Source: Clostridium estertheticum (GTDB lineage: Bacteria > Bacillota > Clostridia > Clostridiales > Clostridiaceae). From it: a stretch of 64,000 nucleotides of DNA. The translations under genes were made by a program, and so were the position numbers. This document shows, piece by piece, positions 54,637-63,356 of this stretch. Each line of letters begins with the position of its first letter. Positions within the stretch are counted from its first letter, which is position 1. Below the pieces are notes generated by a model that ran no database searches, was not told the DNA's origin, and saw only the letters and a program-made list of their open reading frames with translations. The DNA is taken from the NCBI RefSeq assembly GCF_026650985.1, contig NZ_CP086239.1:62001-126000 (forward strand). Reading direction: 5' to 3'.

Positions 54637-56826
54637 ATGAAGGCGAAAAGACATATATTTATATTGTCATTGATTATGCTAATATGTACATCATCAATGA
54701 CGACTCTAGCTACAAACAATACATCAATAGGACCGTTGACAACAAAATCTGTATATGGCTTACTTCCAGAAAATTTAAGGACTAAAACCAGTGGTGGAGT
54801 AGAAATTAAAAAAGGAAATATCAATAAGGCTAAAAGTTTTTCAACAAATGAGTACGTCGATACGAAAGCTGTTGCAGAGAAAAAAGCTTTTTATATGACT
54901 ACTGATTATGATAGTTTAAGTGTACAATATGCATTAATAGATAATGGAAAAATCGTATTATCTGGTAATTCAGGTGTATATTCAAAAGAAAATACTAAAG
55001 CATTAACATCTCACAGTATGTATTGTATAGGCTCAGTTAGTAAGATGTTTGTAACAACGGCTGTAATGAAATTAGTAGACTCGGGTAAAATTAAATTGGA
55101 TACTCCAATTACGGAATATATTAAAGAGTTTAAAATGGCAGATGATAGATATAAGAAGATTACAGTTAGAATGTTGTTAAATCATTCATCGGGCTTAATG
55201 GGATCTAGTTTTTCCAATACACTTCTTCTTGGAGATAATGATACATATTACCATGATACTTTTTTAGATCAATTAAAGTTTCAACGCCTAAAAGCAGAGC
55301 CAGGTGCGTACTCGGTATACTGCAATGATGGTTTTACACTTGCTCAAATCTTAGTGGAACATGTGACAGGAATTGATTATACAACCTATATAACAAATAC
55401 TTTTGCGAGTCCTCTTAAAATGGAGGATACTAAGACACCAGTTAGCAAATTTGATAGAGAGAGATTAGCTAAGACATATTGTAATGGGATTTCTAGTTAT
55501 TTACCAGCAGAAAATTTAAATGCTATTGGTGCAGGTGGGGTTTATTCAAGTGCAGAAGATTTATGTACTTTTGCAACAACATTTACTAAAAATTCAAATG
55601 GAATCCTTTCACAAGAATCCATAAAAGCAATGGAGAATAAGGAATATTTAAATGGTATTTGGACAGACGATACCGATAATACATGGGGTTATGGACTAGG
55701 GTGGGATAGCGTAAATCTTTATCCATTTAATTTGTATAATATAAAGGCATTATCAAAAGGCGGAGATAGTATTTTTTATCACAGTAATTTAACTGTTTTA
55801 CCAGAACAAAATATGGCAGTGGCTGTTGTAACTTCTGGTGGAACTAGTGGCTATGATCAGGTACTAGCTCAAGAAATACTTCTTGCTGCATTAAAAGAAA
55901 AAGGTGTAATTAGTGGAATCAAACAAGATAAGACATTTGCAGCGCCGGAAAAAACAACTGTTCCAACAGAGGTGGTGAAAAATGAGGGCTTATATGTTTC
56001 GGCTTCGGCATTTATTGATATCAAAATTGATAAAACAGGTACATTAAGTTTATCGTATCCTCAGGCACCAGAATATGGGACACAAACTCTTGTTTATACA
56101 AAGGATGGAACTTTTGTATCCAGCGAAGGGTCGGCAAGCTTAAAATTTGTAGAAGAGACAAATGGAAAAATATATATGAAACAAACTGGTTATCAAAGTT
56201 TGAAGTTGTTAGGCCAAACAACATCAAATTTGTATATAGCACAAAAAGAGAATGTAAATAAATTAACAGATAGTGTTTCAGAGGCTTGGTCAAAAAGGGA
56301 GGGTAAGAAATATTTCTTATTAGATGAGAAATACTCCTCAATATTTATGTTGTCATGTCCCGATGTACAAGTTAGTTTTACGAAAGGGCTTGAAGGATAT
56401 TTCAAATCAGATAAAATTGTAGATAATAATTCAGCTGTTGCCATCTTAGATGGGCCAGGAATGTTATCACGTGATCTAGTGGACTATACATTTTATAAAA
56501 AGGATAAATTTGAGTACCTAAATGCAGGTGGTTTTACTTATGTTGAAGAAGATGCAATTGAAACTTTTCCAACAAAAAATAAATTTACATGTACAATTAA
56601 TAAAGAGGGATATGCTAGATGGTATAAAATAGGTGATCAATCAACTGACAAGGAAATTACTGTAAAAATACCGAAAAAGGCAGCGTTTGTTGTTTATGAT
56701 AGTAAGGGAGATTTAGTGAATGATTCTCTAATTACAGGGACTGAAAAAGTTACATTACCTAAAGGTGGAAGAATCGTATTTTTAGGTGATGCACTGGCTG
56801 AGTTTAATATTGAATATAAGGAATAA
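54637..56826 (+). CDS. Exported beta-lactamase-fold serine hydrolase
   Basis: This is a secreted penicillin-binding-protein-like hydrolase of 729 residues. A signal peptide covers about residues 1-26. The class C/DD-peptidase motifs are seen: SxxK as Ser133-Val-Ser-Lys136, and the tyrosine motif YCN at 228-230. The catalytic domain ends near residue 430. About 300 residues follow with no family I recognise, probably beta-rich. GAGGGGG precedes ATG 54637. The gene lies between the ABC pair and a two-component system, so it may modify peptidoglycan or destroy a peptide or drug as part of the same response. Beta-lactam resistance cannot be claimed from sequence. Confidence 0.87.
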   Translation: MKAKRHIFILSLIMLICTSSMTTLATNNTSIGPLTTKSVYGLLPENLRTKTSGGVEIKKGNINKAKSFSTNEYVDTKAVAEKKAFYMTTDYDSLSVQYALIDNGKIVLSGNSGVYSKENTKALTSHSMYCIGSVSKMFVTTAVMKLVDSGKIKLDTPITEYIKEFKMADDRYKKITVRMLLNHSSGLMGSSFSNTLLLGDNDTYYHDTFLDQLKFQRLKAEPGAYSVYCNDGFTLAQILVEHVTGIDYTTYITNTFASPLKMEDTKTPVSKFDRERLAKTYCNGISSYLPAENLNAIGAGGVYSSAEDLCTFATTFTKNSNGILSQESIKAMENKEYLNGIWTDDTDNTWGYGLGWDSVNLYPFNLYNIKALSKGGDSIFYHSNLTVLPEQNMAVAVVTSGGTSGYDQVLAQEILLAALKEKGVISGIKQDKTFAAPEKTTVPTEVVKNEGLYVSASAFIDIKIDKTGTLSLSYPQAPEYGTQTLVYTKDGTFVSSEGSASLKFVEETNGKIYMKQTGYQSLKLLGQTTSNLYIAQKENVNKLTDSVSEAWSKREGKKYFLLDEKYSSIFMLSCPDVQVSFTKGLEGYFKSDKIVDNNSAVAILDGPGMLSRDLVDYTFYKKDKFEYLNAGGFTYVEEDAIETFPTKNKFTCTINKEGYARWYKIGDQSTDKEITVKIPKKAAFVVYDSKGDLVNDSLITGTEKVTLPKGGRIVFLGDALAEFNIEYKE

Positions 56827-56848
56827 GGGAGAAAAAAATTGATCCAGG

Positions 56849-56883
56849 TAGAGAAGATTATTAATAATCTTCTCTATTTTTTG
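56849..56883 (+). terminator. Terminator after the serine hydrolase gene
   Basis: TAGAGAAGATTATT and AATAATCTTCTCTA form a continuous 28-bp palindrome followed by a T run. Confidence 0.88.
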
Positions 56884-56919
56884 GAAAAATTTACACCCCA
56901 GGGGTGAGAGGTGAATTGC

Positions 56920-57615
56920 ATGGACATGAATAGATTATTATTAGTTGAAGATGATGAATCATTGGCACTTGGTATAGAATTTTCTCTAAAAGATGGGGGA
57001 TATGAGGTTTTTAGAACATCCACAGTAGAAGGTGGAAAGACTTTGTTTCATATGGAACCAGTTGATTTGATTTTATTAGACGTTAACTTGCCAGATGGAA
57101 ACGGATATGAATTATGTAAGTATATAAGAGAAAGTAGTGAGGTTCCTATTATATTTTTAACAGCTCTCGATGATGAGGTTAATATAGTCCAAGGCCTTGA
57201 AATTGGTGGCGATGATTATATAACAAAACCTTTTCGTGTAAGGGAGCTTTTATCAAGAATAAAGGTTGCTATTAGGCGTAACACTAAAAATATGTCTGTA
57301 GAAAACTCGATGAAAAGTGGAAGCATATTTGTTGATAATATAAAAGGAACAGTAAGAAAAAATGGGGAAGTCATAAATCTAACGGCTCAAGAATACAAGC
57401 TTTTATTAATATTTATGAATAAGCCTAATGTTTTGATGAAAAGAGATGAAATATTGAGTGAATTATTAGAAGGGGATGACCCTTTTTTTGATGAAAATAC
57501 TCTATCAGTTTATATTAAAAGGATAAGAGATAAAATAGAGGATATTCCAAGGCAGCCAGAGTATATAGTAAATAAACGTGGACTAGGGTATAAGTGGAAT
57601 AAGGATGTGGGGTAG
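56920..57615 (+). CDS. OmpR/PhoB-family response regulator
   Basis: This is a DNA-binding regulator of 231 residues. The receiver has the Asp11-Asp12 pair, phospho-acceptor Asp54 in LILLDVNLPDG, and the lysine in YITKPFRVREL. A winged-helix domain follows (about 130-230), ending KRGLGYKWN. GAGAGGTG at 56906-56913 best fits ATG 56920, although GTG 56911 is in frame. It is coupled to the kinase gene that follows. The layout resembles BceR-type regulators, and a BceR-like box lies upstream of the ABC operon 5.7 kb away. Confidence 0.93.
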   Translation: MDMNRLLLVEDDESLALGIEFSLKDGGYEVFRTSTVEGGKTLFHMEPVDLILLDVNLPDGNGYELCKYIRESSEVPIIFLTALDDEVNIVQGLEIGGDDYITKPFRVRELLSRIKVAIRRNTKNMSVENSMKSGSIFVDNIKGTVRKNGEVINLTAQEYKLLLIFMNKPNVLMKRDEILSELLEGDDPFFDENTLSVYIKRIRDKIEDIPRQPEYIVNKRGLGYKWNKDVG

Positions 57616-57619
57616 ATGT

Positions 57620-58861
57620 ATGAAGAAATATTTTATTAATTCAGAACTTAAAATAAGTACGGTTACTTTATTATTTATAATGACTTTATTTTTAATTATT
57701 ACATCCTTAAGCTTAAAGTCACATCATGATAACCTAAAGAATGATTATATAAAAAGTTTGGGGGCAATTGCTGAAAGGGTAGTTCAGAAAGATCCTAAAA
57801 TGGAGAAGGAAATCATACCTCTTATTACAAAAGAGGTTTCAGAGGAAGAGGCTACACGGGGAAAAGCTTTTTTAAAGGAGTATGGTCTAACGAAGGATTT
57901 GGAAGATCAACTTTTCCCATATGTTAACACAACTATTATAAAAAATAATTACTCAATTATATTAATTTTTATTTTTATGATGGCTATATTATTTGTACTC
58001 AATTATTTTCAATATAGTTTTTTTTATAAAAGGATAAGACAATTAACCCTTGCTGCAAAAAACGTAGTTGAAGGAGATTATGACATAGCTATTAATGAAA
58101 ACCAGGAGGGGGATTTTTCAAAACTAGCAATTTCATTTAACTCTATGAGAGGGATTATTAAAAGTAATTTAAGTGAGCTTGCTTTGGAAAAACAATTTTT
58201 AGTGGATTTATTATCGGATATATCACATCAATTAAAAACTCCATTATCATCAGTAATTTTATATAACGATATTATGGTTACAAAGGAGCTGACCCGCGTA
58301 CAAAACGAACTATTTTTATTGAATAATCAAAACCAGCTTGAGAAGATGAATTGGCTAATTAAAAATTTACTTAAGCTTGCAAAGCTCGATGCTAAAGCCA
58401 TAGAAATTGTAAAAGAAGAACAAAGTTTAAATGGAACGTTGCATGATTCAATAGAGGCATTAGAAAGTAGGGCAATTGAATGCCAGGTTAAGATTATATT
58501 TAATGAAAAAGAAGAAATAGAGTTTAATCATGATGTTTTGTGGCTTCAAGAGGCATTTATTAATATTATTAAGAATAGTATAGAACATACTCCGCCTGGC
58601 GGAAATATAAAACTTACGCTTATGGAAAATCAATTATATACAAGGATTACAATAGAGGATACAGGAGAAGGTATGACGGAGCTTGATTTGCCAAATATAT
58701 TTAAAAGGTTTTACAAAGCCAAGACTGCAAAGAAAAGTGACTCTATTGGAATAGGACTATCCATTTCAAAATCTATAATTGAAGCACATAACGGAATAAT
58801 TGAGGTACGAAGCAAGGTAAACATAGGAACAAAATTTATTATTACTTTTACTAAATTCTAA
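57620..58861 (+). CDS. Sensor histidine kinase, PhoR/VanS type
   Basis: This is a 413-residue membrane kinase with two membrane segments (about 15-35 and 115-135) around an extracytoplasmic loop of about 80 residues. HAMP (135-190), the phospho-acceptor His203 in SDISHQLKTPLSSVI, the N-box INIIKNSIEHTPPGG and the G-boxes DTGEGM and GIGLSISKSIIEAHNG follow in order. The real sensor loop distinguishes it from BceS, whose sensing part is only a hairpin of two helices. It starts 4 bases after the regulator stop and is its partner. Confidence 0.93.
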   Translation: MKKYFINSELKISTVTLLFIMTLFLIITSLSLKSHHDNLKNDYIKSLGAIAERVVQKDPKMEKEIIPLITKEVSEEEATRGKAFLKEYGLTKDLEDQLFPYVNTTIIKNNYSIILIFIFMMAILFVLNYFQYSFFYKRIRQLTLAAKNVVEGDYDIAINENQEGDFSKLAISFNSMRGIIKSNLSELALEKQFLVDLLSDISHQLKTPLSSVILYNDIMVTKELTRVQNELFLLNNQNQLEKMNWLIKNLLKLAKLDAKAIEIVKEEQSLNGTLHDSIEALESRAIECQVKIIFNEKEEIEFNHDVLWLQEAFINIIKNSIEHTPPGGNIKLTLMENQLYTRITIEDTGEGMTELDLPNIFKRFYKAKTAKKSDSIGIGLSISKSIIEAHNGIIEVRSKVNIGTKFIITFTKF

Positions 58862-58886
58862 TAAATATTTATAATTAATTTCAAGG

Positions 58887-58942
58887 TTGACATTGCTAAC
58901 GTTCTAGTGTACTATTAACATAGTTCACTAGAACGTTAGCAA
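58887..58942 (+). promoter_or_regulatory. gntR promoter embedded in a 50-bp near-perfect palindrome
   Basis: TTGACA (58887-58892) and TACTAT (58910-58915) are 17 bases apart. The spacer is exactly the left arm TTGCTAACGTTCTAGTG, whose perfect complement lies at 58926-58942. Inside, ACTAT pairs with ATAGT around TAAC, so 22 of 23 positions pair over 58893-58942. The inner part (AGTGTA-N12-TTCACT) resembles YtrA-type operators. It is the likely autoregulatory site of the GntR protein. Confidence 0.85.
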
Positions 58943-58963
58943 CATGGCGAAAGGAGATAAAAA

Positions 58964-59332
58964 ATGGTTACAGAATTTAATGACAAGTCGCCTATATACC
59001 TACAAATTATGGACATTATAAAAATGGATATAGTTATAGGAAAACTAAAATCAAATGACAAATTACCGTCAGTAAGAGAAATGGCAATGAATATGAATGT
59101 AAATCCCAATACTCTTCAGAGATCTTACCAAGAACTTGAAAGGCTTGGAATCGTTTATACCCAAAGAGGCACAGGGACATTTGTGGTGGAGAGTGAAAAT
59201 ATGGTAGATGATTTAAAAAAAGAAATGGCAAAGGAAGTTATAGATTCTTTTATACTTAGAATGAGAAACCTAGGCTTTAATGACAATGAAATAATCAAAT
59301 CTGTTTCCAAAGAAACTATGGAGGTAAAATAA
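58964..59332 (+). CDS. GntR-family regulator, YtrA subfamily
   Basis: This is a small repressor of 122 residues. A winged helix-turn-helix (about 10-75; NDKLPSVREMAMNMNVNPNTLQ) is followed by only about 45 residues, the short YtrA-type C terminus used for dimerisation. AAGGAG precedes the ATG. It is followed by an ABC ATPase gene after one base, the usual YtrA operon layout. In known relatives, antibiotics acting on the cell wall or other stress relieve repression; the signal here is unknown. Confidence 0.94.
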   Translation: MVTEFNDKSPIYLQIMDIIKMDIVIGKLKSNDKLPSVREMAMNMNVNPNTLQRSYQELERLGIVYTQRGTGTFVVESENMVDDLKKEMAKEVIDSFILRMRNLGFNDNEIIKSVSKETMEVK

Positions 59333-59333
59333 A

Positions 59334-60029
59334 ATGGATAATATATTAGAAGCAAAGGAAATACGCAAATCATATTTAAATAAAAAGGCATTACGTGGGG
59401 TAAATCTAAATATACCACTTGGGAAAATTGTAGGACTTCTTGGACCCAATGGGAGTGGTAAAACTACTTTCTTAAAAATCGCAGCGGGCATACTACATCC
59501 GTCGAAAGGTGAAATACTAATAGATGGGCATATACCTGGTGTCCATACAAAGTCGATAGTTTCCTATTTGCCTGATAATGAATACCTTTTAAAGTGGATG
59601 AAAGTAAAGGATGCAGTGAAATATTTCAAGGACTTTTATTCTGATTTTGATGAGATAAAAGCAGAGGAATTATTGGTCTTTATGAATCTTGATAAAAACG
59701 ACGATGTAAAGAGCCTATCAAAGGGAATGAAGGAAAAATTAAAGCTTTCATTGGTGCTTTCAAGAAAAGCTAAGCTTTATATACTTGATGAACCGCTTGG
59801 GGGGGTAGATCCTACTGCTAGAGAAAAGATACTTAATGCTATAGTCAATAACTTTAGTAAGGATAGCTCTATGATAATAACGACTCACCTTGTAAATGAT
59901 ATAGAACGCATTTTTGATGACGTAGCATTTATATCTGAGGGAGAGATAGTGCTAGAGGGTAATGCAGAGGAATTACGAATGAGCAGGAAAATGTCAATTG
60001 ATGAATTATATAGGGAGGTATTTCAGTAA
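59334..60029 (+). CDS. ABC transporter ATP-binding protein (YtrB-like)
   Basis: This is a 231-residue ATPase with Walker A GPNGSGKTT and Walker B LYILDEPLGGVDP. The signature is written SLSKGMKEK, a form common in this group instead of LSGGQ. It starts one base after gntR and its stop codon shares a base with the ATG of the permease gene. Such small exporters are linked to antibiotic or envelope stress. Confidence 0.93.
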   Translation: MDNILEAKEIRKSYLNKKALRGVNLNIPLGKIVGLLGPNGSGKTTFLKIAAGILHPSKGEILIDGHIPGVHTKSIVSYLPDNEYLLKWMKVKDAVKYFKDFYSDFDEIKAEELLVFMNLDKNDDVKSLSKGMKEKLKLSLVLSRKAKLYILDEPLGGVDPTAREKILNAIVNNFSKDSSMIITTHLVNDIERIFDDVAFISEGEIVLEGNAEELRMSRKMSIDELYREVFQ

Positions 60030-60781
60030 TGTTTAAACTTGTAAAATATGAATTAAGAGCAAATTTTTTAACTATAATTGGAAGCTGTATAGTTGTGATA
60101 ATTGCTAACTTGCTTCTTATGGCAAAGAAAAGTTCCTGGGGTGATGTAGTTATCGCATTATCTGGTTGCTTAATTATTGCTACCATAATAGTCATATTTA
60201 TATCTTCATTAAATATCATGAGCAAATATTTGCATAATGACTCAGGTTACTTATTATTTACGCTACCCCAATCTGGCATGTCAATAATAACATCAAGGCT
60301 TATAACTTCATTAATTCAAATAACAATTATTGTTGTTGTATCTTTTTTGATGTCTTATTTGACGCTAACAGACAAGATTGACTTTAGTTTTTTGGTGAAT
60401 ATTAAGCCTGGTCTAATATTATATAGTATAATTAATTATATATGGGGCATTATTTACTTTTTAACTATTATATACTTTTGCATGGTTATCGGAAAAATAG
60501 CCTTAAAGGGTAAAAAATTAGGCAAAATAGGTTCTTTTGTAATTTTTATTATTTTATCTATAGTAATAATTTGGTTATCTACGAAAATTACAACTTTATT
60601 ACCTCAAAACTTGAATTTGAGTAATTTTTCGATAAATACGACTAATGCATTGAATTTTGGTACTACAGCAGCAGAGGCAGCTTTTAATATTAATATAGCT
60701 GGTGCTATATTTGATATTATTGTTTTTACTGGATTATTTATGAGCACTTCTTATCTAATAGATAAGAAATTAGACCTTTAA
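60029..60781 (+). CDS. ABC transporter permease (ABC-2 type)
   Basis: This is a 250-residue membrane protein with six hydrophobic segments and little conserved sequence outside them, the permease of the YtrA-like operon. It overlaps the ATPase gene by one base. The first helix is preceded by the MFKLVKYELRANF start common in ABC-2 permeases. The substrate is unknown. Confidence 0.88.
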   Translation: MFKLVKYELRANFLTIIGSCIVVIIANLLLMAKKSSWGDVVIALSGCLIIATIIVIFISSLNIMSKYLHNDSGYLLFTLPQSGMSIITSRLITSLIQITIIVVVSFLMSYLTLTDKIDFSFLVNIKPGLILYSIINYIWGIIYFLTIIYFCMVIGKIALKGKKLGKIGSFVIFIILSIVIIWLSTKITTLLPQNLNLSNFSINTTNALNFGTTAAEAAFNINIAGAIFDIIVFTGLFMSTSYLIDKKLDL

Positions 60782-60805
60782 TATTATGAGTCAAACACAT
60801 TAGAT

Positions 60806-60847
60806 AATAGTAACACTTCTTAACTTTAAGCAGTGTTACTATTTTTT
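60806..60847. terminator. Terminator between convergent permease and citB-like genes
   Basis: AATAGTAACACT pairs perfectly (12 bp) with AGTGTTACTATT around a 14-base loop, followed by a T run on the plus strand. Confidence 0.85.
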
Positions 60848-61544
60848 AAATACTATGATTTACCTTATATTTGTGCTGTGGCCTTCCAATTTTACCATAT
60901 TCAATTAACATATCAATTTTTCCTTCTTTATTCATATATTCTAAATACTTTCTGCAGGTGACCCTTGCAATTCCGAGTATTTCACCTAGTTCTTCTGGTG
61001 TAGTATAATTATCACCTATTTGCTGAACTTGTTGCCAAATTGTATCATAAGTATATCTATTTAGCCCCTTAGTTAAATCAGAATTATTATTATTTTCTTC
61101 AACAGCTAAAGCTCTATTACTTATAATATATTTATCCAATTCACTTTGCTCAATTATATTTTCCTTTTTAAGATGATAATATCTATCTTTAAATTTAAGG
61201 AGTGATTCTTTAAACCTCTCTAAAGTGAAGGGTTTAATTAAATAATCTCGAGCTCCATATCTAAAAGCCTCCTGAATTCGTTCTGTTGTTTTATCAGCAG
61301 TAATTAAAATAACCTCAACTTCAATTTCTTCAGTTCGAAGCCATTTTAAAAAATCTATTCCATTTTCCTTAGGAAGATAAACATCAAGTAAAACTAAATC
61401 TAGTTTATGTTTTTTTATAAAGCTTTGTGCATCCGTAAGATTACTAGAAGCTTTAATTAATTGAAAGCCTTCAACCCGGTTTAAAAATTTAGTATTAATA
61501 TCTCGTACCATTGGGTCATCTTCTATAATCATAACTTTAATCAT
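60846..61544 (-). CDS. CitB/DcuR-family response regulator
   Basis: This is the regulator of a di/tricarboxylate-sensing two-component system, 232 residues. The receiver has IIEDDPMVRD and phospho-acceptor Asp54 in LVLLDVYLP, with the lysine in YLIKPFTLERF. The C-terminal helix-turn-helix is TPEELGEILGIARVTCRKYLEYM, typical of CitT/DcuR/MalR. ATG 61544 overlaps the kinase stop (ATGA) and has AAAGGAG upstream; the longer frame to 61586 is not needed. The divergent malic enzyme gene is the likely target. Confidence 0.94.
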   Translation of the reverse strand: MIKVMIIEDDPMVRDINTKFLNRVEGFQLIKASSNLTDAQSFIKKHKLDLVLLDVYLPKENGIDFLKWLRTEEIEVEVILITADKTTERIQEAFRYGARDYLIKPFTLERFKESLLKFKDRYYHLKKENIIEQSELDKYIISNRALAVEENNNNSDLTKGLNRYTYDTIWQQVQQIGDNYTTPEELGEILGIARVTCRKYLEYMNKEGKIDMLIEYGKIGRPQHKYKVNHSI

Positions 61545-63121
61545 TGGCTTATGCTCCTTTCCATAGGAATACTTATATTCCACCATGTTCCGTTATTTAC
61601 GCTAAATTCAATTGTGCCTCTAGCCTCATCAATGATTTTTTTAACAACATACATACCTACTCCGCGCTGACCTGTTTTAGTAGTAGTTCCAATTTCATAT
61701 ATCTTATCTTTCATTTCAGTAGTTATACCTGGTCCATTGTCATTAACTTGAATTTTTAATTCATTTTCTAATTTGAAAATTTTAAAGTGAACAAAACCAT
61801 TTCCATTTGTACTTACTGCGTCAAGAGAATTTTCTATCAAATTTCCAATAACAGATCCTAATTCGTCTTCTCTCATATACTGAGGTAGTTCATCTAACTT
61901 ACAACTTGAATCAATTTCAAATATTATCCTAGCTTCTTCTGCTTTATTATATTTTGAGAGTAACAATGCTGCAATATACACATTTTTGATTTGACCTTGC
62001 AGAATACCACTAATATCTTTTCGAGTTTTAGAAACACTTGATATGAATTTCACAGCATCTGCGTATTCACCTAATTGTATCATGCCGGATATAGCATGGA
62101 GTTTATTCATAAATTCATGATTTTGTGCTCTTAGGGAGCAAGTCATTTTTTTTATTCCGGTGAGTTCTTCTGCCATTTTTTTAACTTCTGTTAAATCTCT
62201 AAAATTCATTACAAGTCCAATTACTTCATCTTTATCATTTTTAAGTGGATTATACTTGCAAAAAATCGTTAAACCTGGTCTAACTTTCATTTCTATATTT
62301 TCAAAATACTTTCCGAGTTTCAGTACTTCAGAAACTTTATGTTCATAAGAAAGATTTGTTATGGGGCGTCCTATGTCTTCGGACGTTAGCCCAAGGATTT
62401 CTCCCGCTGCTCTATTAAATAAGGTGACTCTTCCTTTTTTATCTACAGCTAGAATTCCTTCATTAACACTTTCAATAACAGCTTCCTTTTCTTTAAGCAT
62501 CAATGCTATTTCTTCTGGTTCTAAACCGAAAATGGCTTTTTTAATATTGGAAGATAAGAGCGTTGCAGCAATAACCCCTAAAATTAGTCCGAGTATTATA
62601 AAAGGTATAAAGCTATCTATCTTTAAATAAATCTCATTATAAACCTCAGTAACTGGACTACCTATAGCCACTGCTCCAATCTGTTTCCCATCTTTTATTA
62701 TAGGTGTAAATACTCTAAGAGAGGGCCCAAGGCTTCCATTTGCCTCAGATACATATTCTTCTCCAGTTGTGAGAACACGTTTTTCATCTCCACCCTCAAA
62801 ACTTTTACCTATTTTCTCTTTAGTAGGATGTGAATATCTTATTCCTTTCATATCCATTACTACAATAAATTCTACTTTAGTTTTGATTCTTATGGCTTCT
62901 ATCTGATTGTTCAAGCTTTCGTCATTAATTTGATTTTTTCCTGTTAAATAATTTTGCACAAGGTAACTCATTGAGACAGAATTTGCAATATTTAAAAGGT
63001 TACGTCCAAATTGGTCTTTAAGCACTATTTTCATCTGATTAAAAGAAAGTATAGATATACTTCCAATAGTCAGAAGTAAAATTCCGATTACTGTAGTAGT
63101 GATTTTTGTTTTTAATTTCAT
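61541..63121 (-). CDS. CitA/DcuS-family sensor histidine kinase
   Basis: This is a 526-residue membrane kinase sensing a small carboxylate outside the cell. Helix 1 (about 7-28), an extracellular PAS-like (sCache) domain (about 30-165), helix 2 (about 170-192), a cytoplasmic PAS (about 210-310), a SPOB-type dimerisation domain with the phospho-histidine in RAQNHEFMNKLHAISG, and an ATPase domain with IENSLDA and DNGPGI follow in order. In MalK and DctS relatives the ligand is malate or another C4 acid; malate fits the malic enzyme gene next door. It overlaps its regulator gene by 4 bases. Confidence 0.95.
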   Translation of the reverse strand: MKLKTKITTTVIGILLLTIGSISILSFNQMKIVLKDQFGRNLLNIANSVSMSYLVQNYLTGKNQINDESLNNQIEAIRIKTKVEFIVVMDMKGIRYSHPTKEKIGKSFEGGDEKRVLTTGEEYVSEANGSLGPSLRVFTPIIKDGKQIGAVAIGSPVTEVYNEIYLKIDSFIPFIILGLILGVIAATLLSSNIKKAIFGLEPEEIALMLKEKEAVIESVNEGILAVDKKGRVTLFNRAAGEILGLTSEDIGRPITNLSYEHKVSEVLKLGKYFENIEMKVRPGLTIFCKYNPLKNDKDEVIGLVMNFRDLTEVKKMAEELTGIKKMTCSLRAQNHEFMNKLHAISGMIQLGEYADAVKFISSVSKTRKDISGILQGQIKNVYIAALLLSKYNKAEEARIIFEIDSSCKLDELPQYMREDELGSVIGNLIENSLDAVSTNGNGFVHFKIFKLENELKIQVNDNGPGITTEMKDKIYEIGTTTKTGQRGVGMYVVKKIIDEARGTIEFSVNNGTWWNISIPMERSISQ

Positions 63122-63208
63122 ATTTAGCTCCTCTTATATCTTTTTATAGGATACGTTTACAAAAATTATAACATATCCAGTTTTAAATAATATATTGTTA
63201 AAAATAAT

Positions 63209-63244
63209 ACAAAGATTTTTTAATGACCACAAAGAATTTTAAAC
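63209..63244 (+). promoter_or_regulatory. Direct repeats in the malic enzyme promoter region
   Basis: ACAAAGATTTTTTAAT (63209-63224) and ACAAAGAATTTTAAAC (63229-63244) are exactly 20 bp apart, two turns of the helix on the same face, in the divergent gap between the CitA/CitB genes and the malic enzyme gene. Likely binding sites of the CitB-type regulator. Confidence 0.55.
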
Positions 63245-63356
63245 TTTCTAAATATTTAATTATATTGGATTTGTTGTTATGATGATATCAACAAATAAAA
63301 CATAAATATTAATCATGAAAACGTATAAATGATATAACGAAGGGGAGAGATATTAA

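Noticed and set aside
56893-56905. CACCCCAGGGGTG palindrome before the response regulator gene
   Set aside because: It is a short 6-bp-arm palindrome partly made of the ribosome binding site; too little to call an operator.
63148-63165. cre-like ATACGTTTACA in the malic enzyme upstream region
   Set aside because: Only one half fits the CcpA consensus; the other half misses two fixed positions, so I do not call it a cre.
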